Source: an uncultured Pseudomonadota bacterium
Lineage (GTDB): Bacteria; Myxococcota_A; UBA796; SXON01
NCBI GenBank assembly: GCA_903844155.1
Contig: CAIMSU010000252.1
Span: forward strand, 1-44,710
DNA length: 44,710 nucleotides
Direction of reading: 5' to 3'
The notes beneath the pieces are model-generated. The model ran no database searches. It saw only the letters and a list, made by a program, of their open reading frames with translations, and was not told the origin of the DNA. Shown here piece by piece: positions 1 to 9,416 of the stretch. Position 1 is the stretch's first letter; each line of letters opens with the position of its first letter. The translations under genes and the position numbers were made by a program.

Positions 1-130
1 CGTGCAGACGCATCAATCCTCGATTGGCTGGCGAAGCTGTAGACGGGACCACGGCGGTAATGTGGAGTGAAGTGTACAGAGATCCGCCGAGAAAGCTGGT
101 AAATTTACCTCGCGCCACATTACGAACGTC
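1..130. other. Non-coding left edge, possible mobile-element end
   Basis: This stretch is visibly richer in A+T than the rest of the window and no reading frame in it resembles a known protein. It contains a perfect 12-bp palindrome (GGTAAATTTACC, 98-109) and a 9-bp inverted repeat (GTAATGTGG at 57-65, CCACATTAC at 115-123). The adjoining SDR gene loses its family resemblance at the border near 131-140. That combination is what an inserted element or recombination end would leave; a breakpoint in the assembly would look the same. No transposase is visible because the window stops here. Confidence 0.4.
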
Positions 131-616
131 TCACCATAAATTGGGAAGGAACCGCTTGCCGGCCACGGACGCGATGTTGATGATTCGACCGCGAACACCG
201 CCCGCGGGAACGGGCTGGGCACGCATCGCCCGGTAGGCTGCGAGGCTGCCGAACACGGCGCCCTTGAGGTTGGTGTCCAGCATCAGGTCCACGTCGGAGG
301 GCCCAATGTCTTCGGCTGGACCGTAGACGGCCACGCCCGCGTTGTTGATCATCACGTCCAAACGCCCGAACTCAGCCATCGTCGCATCGACCAGGCGTTC
401 ACACTCAATCGCGAGGCGGACGTCGGTCTGGACGGCGAGCGTTCCAACGCCGGCGTCCCCGAGCTCCTCCGCCAACGCATCGATCTCCGGTGCGGTTCGA
501 GCGGCGAGAACGACGTCAAACCGGCCCTTTCCGAACCGGCGGGCCAGCGATGCGCCGAGTCCGCGCCCTGCGCCGGTGATGCAAACGACACGTCTCGCCG
601 GGTCCTGGCGGCTCAC
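131..616 (-). pseudogene. SDR-family oxidoreductase, C-terminally truncated
   Basis: The 161-residue product is the N-terminal two thirds of a classical short-chain dehydrogenase. The cofactor motif TGAGRGLG lies at residues 14-21, NNAG at 91-94, and the catalytic-serine strand IINIAS ends at residue 150. Family members run to about 250 residues and carry a YxxxK active site some 13 residues after that serine. Here the frame stops at residue 161 (PNLW), so Tyr and Lys are missing and the protein should be inactive. The sequence beyond the stop shows no SDR similarity in any frame, so this is a replaced end, not a simple frameshift. The GTG start overlaps the elbB stop as GTGA (613-616), which implies translational coupling to elbB. 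Substrate is unknown. Confidence 0.75.
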
Positions 617-1275
617 GCGTGACCTCGGTGCAACGCAAGCGCGGCACGCACGGCGGCGTGGATGCCGGTCGCGACGTCGCCGATACGGGCATCTCCGTAC
701 ATGTAGGCGGGCGTGGAGACGAGCCGGTGGACGGGGTCGACGTGGATGCTGGTGACGGGCTCGTCGACGTGCGTACCGCCCATCGTATAGATGACGCCGG
801 CAGTGGCGGGGTCGTTGCCGACCGTCACCGCCCCCTCGCCGAGCGCCGCGACGATCACCGCCGGCGCGATGCAGATGGCGACGATGGGCTTGTTCGCCTG
901 TCGAAATGCCTCGATCGCGACCTGGAATTCCGGCAGGAGCTTGGCGTCTGCCCCTGCGAACGCCAGGTCCGACAGGGTCTTTGCAACGCCGAAGCCCCCC
1001 GGGCAGACCAGCAGGTCAAACTCCCCCGCGTCGAGCGCCGTCAGCGGCTCGATCTTCGATCGTGCGATGCGCGCCGCCTCCACCAACACGTTGCGATTCT
1101 CGCCCATGGGTGTCTTGTGGAGGTGGTCGACGACGTCCCGCTGGGGCACGTCCGGCGCAAAGCATCGCACCGTCACGCCCTCCCGATCGAGCGCGAGCAA
1201 GGCCAGAACCGCCTCGCGCACCTCCGCTCCGTCCAGATAGCCGCATCCGGCCAGCACAACCGCCGCATTCGCCAC
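613..1275 (-). CDS. elbB: ElbB, DJ-1/PfpI-family glyoxalase-like protein
   Basis: The 220-residue protein matches the ElbB branch of the DJ-1/PfpI superfamily: GCGYLDGAE near residues 10-18, FAPD at 39-42, ENRNVLVEAARI at 59-70, CPGGFGVAK at 91-99, the nucleophile-elbow Cys135 in CIAPA, and a TPAYM segment near the C-terminus. ElbB proteins are cytosolic; glyoxalase activity and a link to isoprenoid synthesis have been reported for the family, but the physiological role is not settled. The GTG at 1275 is chosen because a GGAGG (1285-1281) lies 5 bases upstream; an in-frame GTG at 1281 would overlap that ribosome site. It follows prkA on the same strand by about 60 bases and overlaps the broken SDR gene. 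Confidence 0.88.
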   Translation of the reverse strand: MANAAVVLAGCGYLDGAEVREAVLALLALDREGVTVRCFAPDVPQRDVVDHLHKTPMGENRNVLVEAARIARSKIEPLTALDAGEFDLLVCPGGFGVAKTLSDLAFAGADAKLLPEFQVAIEAFRQANKPIVAICIAPAVIVAALGEGAVTVGNDPATAGVIYTMGGTHVDEPVTSIHVDPVHRLVSTPAYMYGDARIGDVATGIHAAVRAALALHRGHA

Positions 1276-1322
1276 GAGCACCTCCGCGCTAACCTTAACG
1301 CCTGAGCGCTCCCCGTGGCTGC

Positions 1323-1337
1323 CACGCGCGGCGCGTG
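1323..1337 (-). terminator. Hairpin after prkA stop
   Basis: CACGCG (1323-1328) and CGCGTG (1332-1337) form a perfect 6-bp stem with a 3-base loop, directly after the prkA stop codon. There is no U-tract, so it may only slow transcription or protect the 3' end before elbB. Weak evidence. Confidence 0.25.
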
Positions 1338-1338
1338 C

Positions 1339-3405
<2,067 letters not shown>

Positions 3406-3511
3406 CTGGACCTCCAAGGTCAGTTTCGCACCGTCCGTGGGGCAATGCGACTACTTTCTTGGACACGCCCGGGACCGCCGTTGTTCCGCGAGGCTCTGCC
3501 CGGTCAAGGGG

Positions 3512-4369
3512 TTACCCGTAAACATCGGCGATGAACCCCGCTTCTCGTGCAGCGTTCGCGATCGCGTCAAGCCGGTCCTTCGGCAGCGCGCCGACCTCCG
3601 GGTCGCTCGGACGACGGGCCACCGTGTAGACCTGGACGTCCGCGATGGTCCCCCCAGCGTCCCGAATGGCGACCATCCGGCCGACCCACGCGGCGATCTC
3701 GGTGGGGGCCGGGCCCTCGCCGCGCAGGGTAAGGAACATGCACTGCAGCGTGATCGGGCGCTCAATCGCCAGGGATTGCAGGCTTGCGAGGACGCGTGCG
3801 AAGGGGAACGTCGTGCCGTCCACCCGGTGAAACCAGGCCTCGGTGCCGGCGTCGAGCTTCGCCCAGACGCTGTCCACGCCGGGCAGCGCCGCCCGAACGG
3901 ATGCGCGGTGCAGCAGGGTGGCGTTGGTGAGAAGGCGGATGGGGGTCGACGAGAGCCCCGCCTCGGCGCGAACGCGCCGCACGGCCTCCAAGGCTGCGGG
4001 AAAGGCCCGGGAGGAGGTGGGTTCGCCGTCGCCTGCGAACGCAATGTCGGCGACGCGCCGGAGTCCGACGGGTGCTGTGTCGAATGGCGGACGGGTCCAC
4101 AGGCTTCCGTCGGCCACCCAGCCGAGGAGGGCCATCAGCTCGCGTTCCAGCGCGCGAACCTCCACCCCTGAACGAACGGTTGCCAGGGCATCGGGCGTCC
4201 GATCCACCTGGCAATAAGGGCAGTCGAAGTTGCAGATGCGGTCGGGATTCAGGTTGACCCCGATGGAGAGCCCGGCCGCCCGTCGCGAGACGACCGCGTA
4301 GATGTATCGGTTGTCGCCGAGGTCCCGGCGATGGTCGGTAAAGCTGAGGCGGCGAGGGGAGGGGATCAT
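3512..4369 (-). CDS. Radical SAM protein
   Basis: The 285-residue protein has the radical SAM cluster motif CNFDCPYC (Cys46, Cys50, Cys53, spacing CX3CX2C) and a GDGEPTSS segment matching the SAM-binding GE motif of the fold. No C-terminal SPASM or twitch cysteine cluster is evident, so it has one 4Fe-4S cluster by inspection. The substrate is not recognisable. The ATG overlaps the stop of the TPR gene (ATGA, 4366-4369), and this is the last gene of a five-gene minus-strand operon with a glycosyltransferase. Family resemblance is to small stand-alone radical SAM proteins common in delta-proteobacterial genomes. A role in modifying the product of this operon is an inference from position only. 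Confidence 0.85.
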   Translation of the reverse strand: MIPSPRRLSFTDHRRDLGDNRYIYAVVSRRAAGLSIGVNLNPDRICNFDCPYCQVDRTPDALATVRSGVEVRALERELMALLGWVADGSLWTRPPFDTAPVGLRRVADIAFAGDGEPTSSRAFPAALEAVRRVRAEAGLSSTPIRLLTNATLLHRASVRAALPGVDSVWAKLDAGTEAWFHRVDGTTFPFARVLASLQSLAIERPITLQCMFLTLRGEGPAPTEIAAWVGRMVAIRDAGGTIADVQVYTVARRPSDPEVGALPKDRLDAIANAAREAGFIADVYG

Positions 4370-4950
4370 TCGGTGGTTCCGCCGGCACGCTGTGCGCCGC
4401 GCAGCAGCGCTGCTTCGCCCTCCGCCCGGTCGGCAGGGTCGGTCAGATCCGGCATGACCCGGTCCCACGCCGCCGTCGCGTCGTCCCACGCCTCGGCGCG
4501 GCCGAACGCACGCGCGGCCTCGATCCCGAGGGTTCGGGCAGCCTCGCCATCGCCGGAGCGGACGGCGTCGGCCGCGGCATCGCGAAACGTCTCGCCCGCA
4601 CGCCGATAATCACCGAAGCGCGAGGTGTACACCAACGCCAGCTCCGACGCCACGCGGCGTCGGTCGCCCGCCGGCAAGAGCCCCGCCGCGACGTGCAGCC
4701 AACGGACTGCCCCGACGGCGTCGCCCGACTGCAGGTGAAGGAGCCCCGCGCGCTCGGCCGCCCGACCCCGGGTCTCGACGGGAACCCAGGCCCCGGCCGC
4801 CTGTTCGTAAAGGCCCACGGCCCGCTCCGAATCGCCGGCCAGATATGCCTCATTCGCCCTGTCCATCGCGCACGCTCCCCCGGGCCCGCACACGATGACC
4901 ACCGCGACAGCAGCGGTCGAAGCCGTCACACCAACAGCCTTCCATCTCAT
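4366..4950 (-). CDS. Exported TPR-repeat protein
   Basis: The 194-residue product begins with a basic stretch and a hydrophobic segment (about residues 7-21) followed by a Cys and Ala-rich cleavage region, so export is likely. The remainder is helical and Ala/Arg-rich with TPR-like pairs (AYLAGDSERAVGLYEQAAG, LHLQSGDAVGAVRWLHVAAG, TSRFGDYRRAGETFRDAAAD), consistent with about four repeats. TPR proteins act as protein-binding scaffolds; the partner is unknown. The ATG at 4950 overlaps the upstream membrane-protein stop (ATGA, 4947-4950), and its own stop overlaps the radical SAM start, so it is tightly coupled in the operon. Longer in-frame extension upstream is shadow sequence. Confidence 0.7.
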   Translation of the reverse strand: MRWKAVGVTASTAAVAVVIVCGPGGACAMDRANEAYLAGDSERAVGLYEQAAGAWVPVETRGRAAERAGLLHLQSGDAVGAVRWLHVAAGLLPAGDRRRVASELALVYTSRFGDYRRAGETFRDAAADAVRSGDGEAARTLGIEAARAFGRAEAWDDATAAWDRVMPDLTDPADRAEGEAALLRGAQRAGGTTE

Positions 4951-6191
4951 CCGCCGCCTCGCCCCGACCGGGTCAACACAACCGTGTGTGTTGCGTCGCC
5001 CATGTCGATGATCAGGCCAACGGACATCAGCGCCATCAGTGCCCCAAGACCCGTTCGGACGGCCCCCGGCGAGTCGGTCTTGTCGCACCGGGCCGGGCCT
5101 TCAATCTCCCACGGGTTCTTCCAGCCCTTCGGCGTCCCCGCGGGCGGCAGCGGAGGGCGTCCGCAGGCGCAGGTCCAGCCGTCGAGCACCTCCAGCGAGC
5201 AGCCAGTCAGGTGGTCGGCGGCGTCCGTCCCCACCTGCAGGAAGGGCTGTCCCGTCGCCTGGTCGATGAGATCGCCGTTCCACTGGTAGATCGTCCAGGT
5301 TGTCGCCGGATCGCCGTCGTCGGCGCGGCTGACCAGCCACGTGCGCAGGGGGCGATCGGGGCCGGCGGTCGCGACAATGTGGATCGTGCTCCCTGGATTC
5401 TCGTGGTTCCCATTGAGGAACCATAGGTAGTGCGCCTCGTGCATCACGGTCTCGGCGAGGTCCCAGGTGTTGCCGTCGGCGAGCGGAAACAGCGGCGAGC
5501 CCCGGTCCTCACCGGCCTCGCGGGTGACCACACGAAGGCCGGAGAGGCCGACGCGGTCGGCCTTCAACTCGACGGCGAACGTCCCCCGGGTCGTTGGGGC
5601 GACGTGAACGGGCGGCGCGAGCCAGCCTGACGCGGCCTCGTCGTCGAGGGTGACGGGGATGGTGGTGTCGCTGCCGACGTGCACGCGCGGTCCCAGGGCG
5701 ATGTCCATGGTCGGAAGTGGCCCTGCGGCGTTCAACGCGACGATGTGGCCCGGTCCGGCCAGCGCCAGCGCGATGACGACGGGCGCGAGCAACAGCGGCA
5801 CTACCGGGAGGGGGACGGAGGTTTTCGGCGCGTACAGCCAGGCGCTCACCCCCGCCCCGATCGCGAGCATGGCAACCGCAGAAGCCCCCAATTCAACGGC
5901 GAAGGGCGCCCAGTACACCTCGACGGCGTACTTCTGTTCGGAGAGCAGCGTCGCGGGGAGGAGGGCAAAGGGCACCGCGCACCCGAGGCCGGTGAGCAGC
6001 AGGGTGAGCGCCCCAACGATCCAGGCGGCTCCCCGCTGACCAAGGCCGCCGAACCGGCTGTGAACGACGAGGCCGACCGCGAGGGCGACGGCGAAGGCGG
6101 CGTTTCCGACCGCGAGCGCCACCGGCCAGCCCGGGGTGCGCCATGTCTCGTCCCCGACGATCGCGACCAGGTCGAGGCCTTGTAGATCCAT
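4947..6191 (-). CDS. Integral membrane protein with C-terminal extracytoplasmic domain
   Basis: The 414-residue protein is not recognised as a named family. Four hydrophobic segments are visible in the first half (about residues 22-42, 55-80, 97-118 and 128-147), followed by a soluble region of roughly 230 residues containing several Cys (GCSLEV, TCACG, ARCDK) and Trp-rich stretches, and one final hydrophobic segment near residues 382-397. The Cys pairs suggest disulfides and a periplasmic or outer-face location. It starts 2 bases after the glycosyltransferase stop and overlaps the TPR start, so it is the third gene of the operon. A part in assembling or exporting the glycosyltransferase product is an inference. 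Confidence 0.65.
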   Translation of the reverse strand: MDLQGLDLVAIVGDETWRTPGWPVALAVGNAAFAVALAVGLVVHSRFGGLGQRGAAWIVGALTLLLTGLGCAVPFALLPATLLSEQKYAVEVYWAPFAVELGASAVAMLAIGAGVSAWLYAPKTSVPLPVVPLLLAPVVIALALAGPGHIVALNAAGPLPTMDIALGPRVHVGSDTTIPVTLDDEAASGWLAPPVHVAPTTRGTFAVELKADRVGLSGLRVVTREAGEDRGSPLFPLADGNTWDLAETVMHEAHYLWFLNGNHENPGSTIHIVATAGPDRPLRTWLVSRADDGDPATTWTIYQWNGDLIDQATGQPFLQVGTDAADHLTGCSLEVLDGWTCACGRPPLPPAGTPKGWKNPWEIEGPARCDKTDSPGAVRTGLGALMALMSVGLIIDMGDATHTVVLTRSGRGGG

Positions 6192-6193
6192 GT

Positions 6194-7411
6194 CTACCCG
6201 CCTGACCGGGGGTCCGCGGCATCCGGGGAGACGGCCTTCCCATCATGGAACACCCGCCCTTTCCACGTCGTGCGAACAGCGAACAGCGCCCGAAAAAGCA
6301 CCAGTCCAAGGACGGCATTTCCGATCGGCTGTGTCCACGCGAGGGCCCCGCTACGTCCTTCGAGCCGCTCCAGCCGGAAGCGCAGGACCAGCGGCAACAC
6401 GCAGGTGAGCGCCAGCCACGCCAGCCATAAGAACGGGATGTCCATCGCCGGGAACACCGCGGTTGGGCGAACGAGGGCCACGGCCAGCGCAAGCCAGGGC
6501 GCGCCAACGGTCACGAACAGGAACAGCAGCGCGATGAGCGGGATCTGGGGGCGTCGATCCATCCCTTCATAAAAATTCTTGCCATAGCCGGCCAGGATCT
6601 CGCCCAGGCTCCGGTAGAGCCGGACACGGAACAACGACGGGGCGAAGTAGAGCCCGAGGCGCTGACCCCGCTGCTTCATCGCCCGAGCGAGCCGAACATC
6701 CTCCAGCACCTCCGCCTTGACGCAGGCGTGGCCGCCGACGGCGACGTAGCTGGGGCCGCGGACGAGGATGAACTGCCCGTTCGCGAACGCCTCCGGCCGC
6801 CCCGCCGCGTTCACGGCCGCGATGTCGGTCGCGCCGCGGATGAACCAGCCGATCACGGGGATGGCGGCGCGCTCCCAGAACGAGTCCAGCTTCCACGAGC
6901 CGAACGCGCTCAGCAGGTCGAGCCGGCGCTCCTCGAGCACGCCAACGGCGCGACGGGCTGCGTCGGGGGCCAGCTCCACGTCGGCGTCGATGAAGAGGTA
7001 CGCCGTTCCCGTCGCCAGCTCCGAGGCCCTCGCGCACGCCCACGGCTTGCCCGCCCACCCCTCTGGAAGCGGCGTGCCAGCGGCCACGCGAAGCCGGGGA
7101 TCGCCTGCGCCGGCGGCCTTGGCGATGGCGGCGGTCCCGTCCGTCGAGGCGTCGTCGACGACGACCACTTCAAAGTCGCGGTAGTCGCTCGCCAGCGCCG
7201 CGCGAACGCACGCTGCGATGTTCTCCGCCTCATTCCTCGCTGGAATGAGGATCGAGAGGCGTTGGGGGGTGGCGGGTGCGGCGACGTCCGGGAGCGCGAA
7301 CCGGGTCCGCCAGGCCGAGGCGCCGGCCGCGAGCCCGCTCCAGAGCACCGTCAGGAGCCCGAGATAGCCGCCAAACAGCAGCTCCGAGAGCGAGGGTTCG
7401 CCCCACCTCAT
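6194..7411 (-). CDS. Membrane-bound family-2 glycosyltransferase
   Basis: The 405-residue protein has an N-terminal hydrophobic helix (about 11-31), a GT-A domain starting at LSILIPARNEAENI, the VVVDDAST nucleotide-binding motif (84-90), the metal-binding DAD at 132-134 and an EDVRLARAMKQRG segment corresponding to the acceptor-side ED and Q/RxxRW-like region, then three C-terminal hydrophobic helices. This layout matches membrane GT2 enzymes such as the CrtQ and HpnB-like groups that glycosylate lipids or carotenoids. The donor and acceptor cannot be read from sequence. The start overlaps the upstream hexapeptide-protein stop (ATGA, 7408-7411). It is the only clear catalyst of sugar transfer in the five-gene operon. 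Confidence 0.82.
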   Translation of the reverse strand: MRWGEPSLSELLFGGYLGLLTVLWSGLAAGASAWRTRFALPDVAAPATPQRLSILIPARNEAENIAACVRAALASDYRDFEVVVVDDASTDGTAAIAKAAGAGDPRLRVAAGTPLPEGWAGKPWACARASELATGTAYLFIDADVELAPDAARRAVGVLEERRLDLLSAFGSWKLDSFWERAAIPVIGWFIRGATDIAAVNAAGRPEAFANGQFILVRGPSYVAVGGHACVKAEVLEDVRLARAMKQRGQRLGLYFAPSLFRVRLYRSLGEILAGYGKNFYEGMDRRPQIPLIALLFLFVTVGAPWLALAVALVRPTAVFPAMDIPFLWLAWLALTCVLPLVLRFRLERLEGRSGALAWTQPIGNAVLGLVLFRALFAVRTTWKGRVFHDGKAVSPDAADPRSGG

Positions 7412-8589
7412 TGTGGGGACCCGTCGACCAGGGGCTGCAGGCCGCCGTTCGCAACATGCGCGACGCGTACACCCGCGGGCACGTCCACGCGGGACACGAT
7501 GCCGGCGGGATCGGCGATGACGGTCAGTCCGGCCGGGATGACGCGTCCCGCCGCGATCCGGACGCCGCTGCCAATCACCGCGTCGGGTCCCACGCAGACC
7601 CCGAGCATACCGTGGGGGGCGTCGACGAGGCCGCCGCCGACCCGCACACGCACACGATCGTTGGCCCCGAGGCGCTGGTCCATGAGGATCGCGCCGTGCT
7701 TGACGATAGCACCCCGCCCGACGACGCCAAGCTGCTGGATCCCGGCAGCGAACGCCCCAGCTTCGACGACGCTGAACTTGACCATCGCCAGTCGCTGCAC
7801 GCAGGCCTTGTCGCCAAGCACGCTCCCCTCGACCAGCGCGAGCTCCTCCACGCGCGCGCCGGCGCCAAGGATGCAGCCGCGAACCACCGCGCCCGCTCCG
7901 ATGCTGGCCTCTTCGCCCACGACGCAGCCTTCCAGCGTCGCGCGGGGGTGGATGCGCGCGCCGCGCCCGACCCGGTTCACATGCGACGCGACACGATACG
8001 GCTCGATACTTCCGGCACGTATCGCACCCCCACAAAGGCGCAGTGCACCAGGCAGCCCCGCGCCCAACGCCTGCCAGAGCGCCGGGCCGAGACCAAGCAG
8101 GTTGGCCCACAGCAGTTGGGCCCAGTGCCCGACCGGCAGCGCCCACGCATCCACGACACAGAGCGGCCCATCGGGCAGGCTGAAGCCCGGTAGTTGCATC
8201 TGGTCCACTGCGATGATGCACTCGGGGGCGGCCGCCAGGCGCTCGGCGGTCGCGGGTTCAGCGCCGCGCGTGTAGACGAACCCGGGGACCTGCCCGGTCA
8301 GGGCCGCGATCACGTCGAGCGCTGGCGCGGTGAGGACGACGCGCAAGTCTCCTGTGCCCGCCCGACCGGCCGCGAGCACACGCGCAAAAGCAAGCTCTGA
8401 GAAGGCGATGTTCTCCGCGAAGTCCACGTGTTCGTCCGGTCGCAACAACGCGCGCGCGGTGTGATGCAGGCTCCCGAGGGTCCGACCGAGCACCAGCCGG
8501 TCCGCGACAGGCCCGAGACCTTCACACGTCGCCGCAGCGCCGTCTTGCTGGCGTGGGCGCGGGGGAATTCGGACGGGATCGGGCGTCAC
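7408..8589 (-). CDS. Left-handed beta-helix (hexapeptide-repeat) protein, sugar-nucleotidyltransferase-like
   Basis: The 393-residue protein has a C-terminal half (from about residue 205) made of [LIV]-G-X4 hexapeptides, such as VGRGARIHP, VVGEEASIGAGAVVRGCILGAG and VCVGPDAVIGSGVRIAAG, the signature of a left-handed beta-helix as in GlmU. The N-terminal half has a WALPVGHWAQLLWANLLG segment that recalls the NTP-transferase/hexapeptide proteins, but the GXGTRM-type nucleotide loop of GlmU is not visible, so catalysis is uncertain. The GTG at 8589 is chosen because sequence further upstream in frame runs through the divergent TPR gene and the repeat element. It is the first gene of the operon, with a 98-bp divergent intergenic region upstream. 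Confidence 0.7.
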   Translation of the reverse strand: MTPDPVRIPPRPRQQDGAAATCEGLGPVADRLVLGRTLGSLHHTARALLRPDEHVDFAENIAFSELAFARVLAAGRAGTGDLRVVLTAPALDVIAALTGQVPGFVYTRGAEPATAERLAAAPECIIAVDQMQLPGFSLPDGPLCVVDAWALPVGHWAQLLWANLLGLGPALWQALGAGLPGALRLCGGAIRAGSIEPYRVASHVNRVGRGARIHPRATLEGCVVGEEASIGAGAVVRGCILGAGARVEELALVEGSVLGDKACVQRLAMVKFSVVEAGAFAAGIQQLGVVGRGAIVKHGAILMDQRLGANDRVRVRVGGGLVDAPHGMLGVCVGPDAVIGSGVRIAAGRVIPAGLTVIADPAGIVSRVDVPAGVRVAHVANGGLQPLVDGSPQ

Positions 8590-8687
8590 GGCAGCACAGT
8601 CGCGGCAGTGTAGCCGGGATCGGCCACTGCGGACATGCTGTGCCACTCGGCCCTTCCGTCGCGATACGGCCCGGGCCGGAGTCGCCC

Positions 8688-9005
8688 ATGTCCGCCAACG
8701 CCCGCCTTGAAGCCGCCCGCGCCTACGTTCAGAAACGCCCCGAGGATCGGTTCGGCCTGTACACGCTCGCGATGGAGCTGCGCAAGGAGAAAGAGTGGAC
8801 CGACTGCTTTTCCACGTTCCAACGCCTTTTGAGCCTGAACCCGGGCTATGGCGCCGGCTGGTACCACTACGGCATGGCCACGCGGGAGTCCGGCGATCGC
8901 GACGGTTGCCTCGCCATTCTTCGCCGCGGGCTGGCCGCCACGGAGGCCAGCGGCGACAACCACGCGCACGCCGAGATCGAGAGCGCGATCGACGAGATGG
9001 AGTAG
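8688..9005 (+). CDS. Small TPR-repeat protein
   Basis: The 105-residue cytosolic protein carries about three TPR-like helical pairs (RFGLYTLAMELRKEKEWTDC, YGAGWYHYGMATRESGDRDG, and a C-terminal Ala-rich helix ending DEME). No signal peptide or catalytic motif is present. The ATG at 8688 is the first start that fits; an upstream in-frame ATG at 8553 would overlap the divergent gene and give a low-complexity tail. It is divergent from the five-gene operon across 98 bases and might share regulation with it. The function is unknown; small two-to-three-repeat TPR proteins of this kind are frequent in Myxococcota. Confidence 0.75.
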   Translation: MSANARLEAARAYVQKRPEDRFGLYTLAMELRKEKEWTDCFSTFQRLLSLNPGYGAGWYHYGMATRESGDRDGCLAILRRGLAATEASGDNHAHAEIESAIDEME

Positions 9006-9006
9006 C

Positions 9007-9198
9007 GGCTGGCCAGGTCGAAGGCGCGACTTCGTGCCCCGCACGAAGCGTGCCTTCGACGCGGTCAGCAGCGGTCGCGCTCGCCGGAACCTGCGCAGGT
9101 GTGGATGGGTCAAGGGAGGTAAGGAACGCGCGGCCCAGTCGGAAAGCCGAGGCGCGACAAGGAAACAACAGCCATCGCGAGCGCCACGCGCGAGTGAT
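9007..9198. repeat. Duplicated hairpin element, copy 1
   Basis: This is the first of two head-to-tail copies of a unit with a 192-bp period. About 125 bases from 9007 match 9199 onward with two substitutions visible (9016 and 9114), then the units drift but keep an AAGCC..GGCGCGAC tract and a CAGCCATC hairpin arm. Inside is a long stem-loop at 9019-9058. The last part holds a weaker hairpin (CAGCCATC 9169-9176, GATGGCTG 9196-9203). It lies between convergent genes and encodes no convincing protein. Confidence 0.9.
9019..9058. other. Nested stem-loop in repeat copy 1
   Basis: CGAAGGC (9019-9025) pairs with GCCTTCG (9052-9058) and CTTCGTGC (9030-9037) pairs with GCACGAAG (9041-9048), with a small internal loop between the stems and a CCC apex. 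Fifteen base pairs in 40 bases is far more than random; the structure is symmetric enough to form on either strand. Confidence 0.75.
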
Positions 9199-9395
9199 GG
9201 CTGGCCACGTCGAAGGCGCGACTTCGTGCCCCGCACGAAGCGTGCCTTCGACGCGGTCAGCAGCGGTCGCGCTCGCCGGAACCTGCGCAGGTGTGGATGG
9301 GTCAACGGAGGTAAGGAACGCGCGCAGTTGCTCGAAAGCCAAGGCGCGACGAGAATAAACAGCCATCACCGGACCGCATGGGCCGGTGATGGCTG
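9199..9395. repeat. Duplicated hairpin element, copy 2
   Basis: This is the second copy of the 192-bp unit, ending in the strong terminator-like hairpin at 9360-9395. The nested stem-loop of copy 1 recurs unchanged at 9211-9250. The end hairpin is perfect here and degenerate in copy 1, suggesting that copy 2 is the older or functional one and that the unit duplicated locally. The remaining bases up to 9416 hold no gene. Confidence 0.88.
9360..9395. terminator. Bidirectional hairpin terminator
   Basis: CAGCCATCACCGG (9360-9372) and CCGGTGATGGCTG (9383-9395) form a perfect 13-bp stem with a 10-base loop. On the minus strand the stem is followed by GTTTATTCTC, a partly U-rich tail that would end transcription of the aminotransferase gene; the plus-strand side has no U-run. 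It lies between the convergent TPR and aminotransferase genes. Confidence 0.7.
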
Positions 9396-9416
9396 CCCGT
9401 CTCGCCCCGGCGTTGG

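Noticed and set aside
7412-8221. N-terminal extension of the glycosyltransferase
   Set aside because: The extra 270 residues are Arg/Gly-rich shadow of the hexapeptide gene; the ATG at 7411 overlaps the upstream stop as ATGA.
8590-9369. N-terminal extension of the hexapeptide protein through the repeat element
   Set aside because: It would overlap the divergent TPR gene and translate the tandem repeat; family resemblance starts only after the GTG at 8589.
9007-9395. CRISPR array
   Set aside because: Only two long units with no short repeat/spacer alternation.
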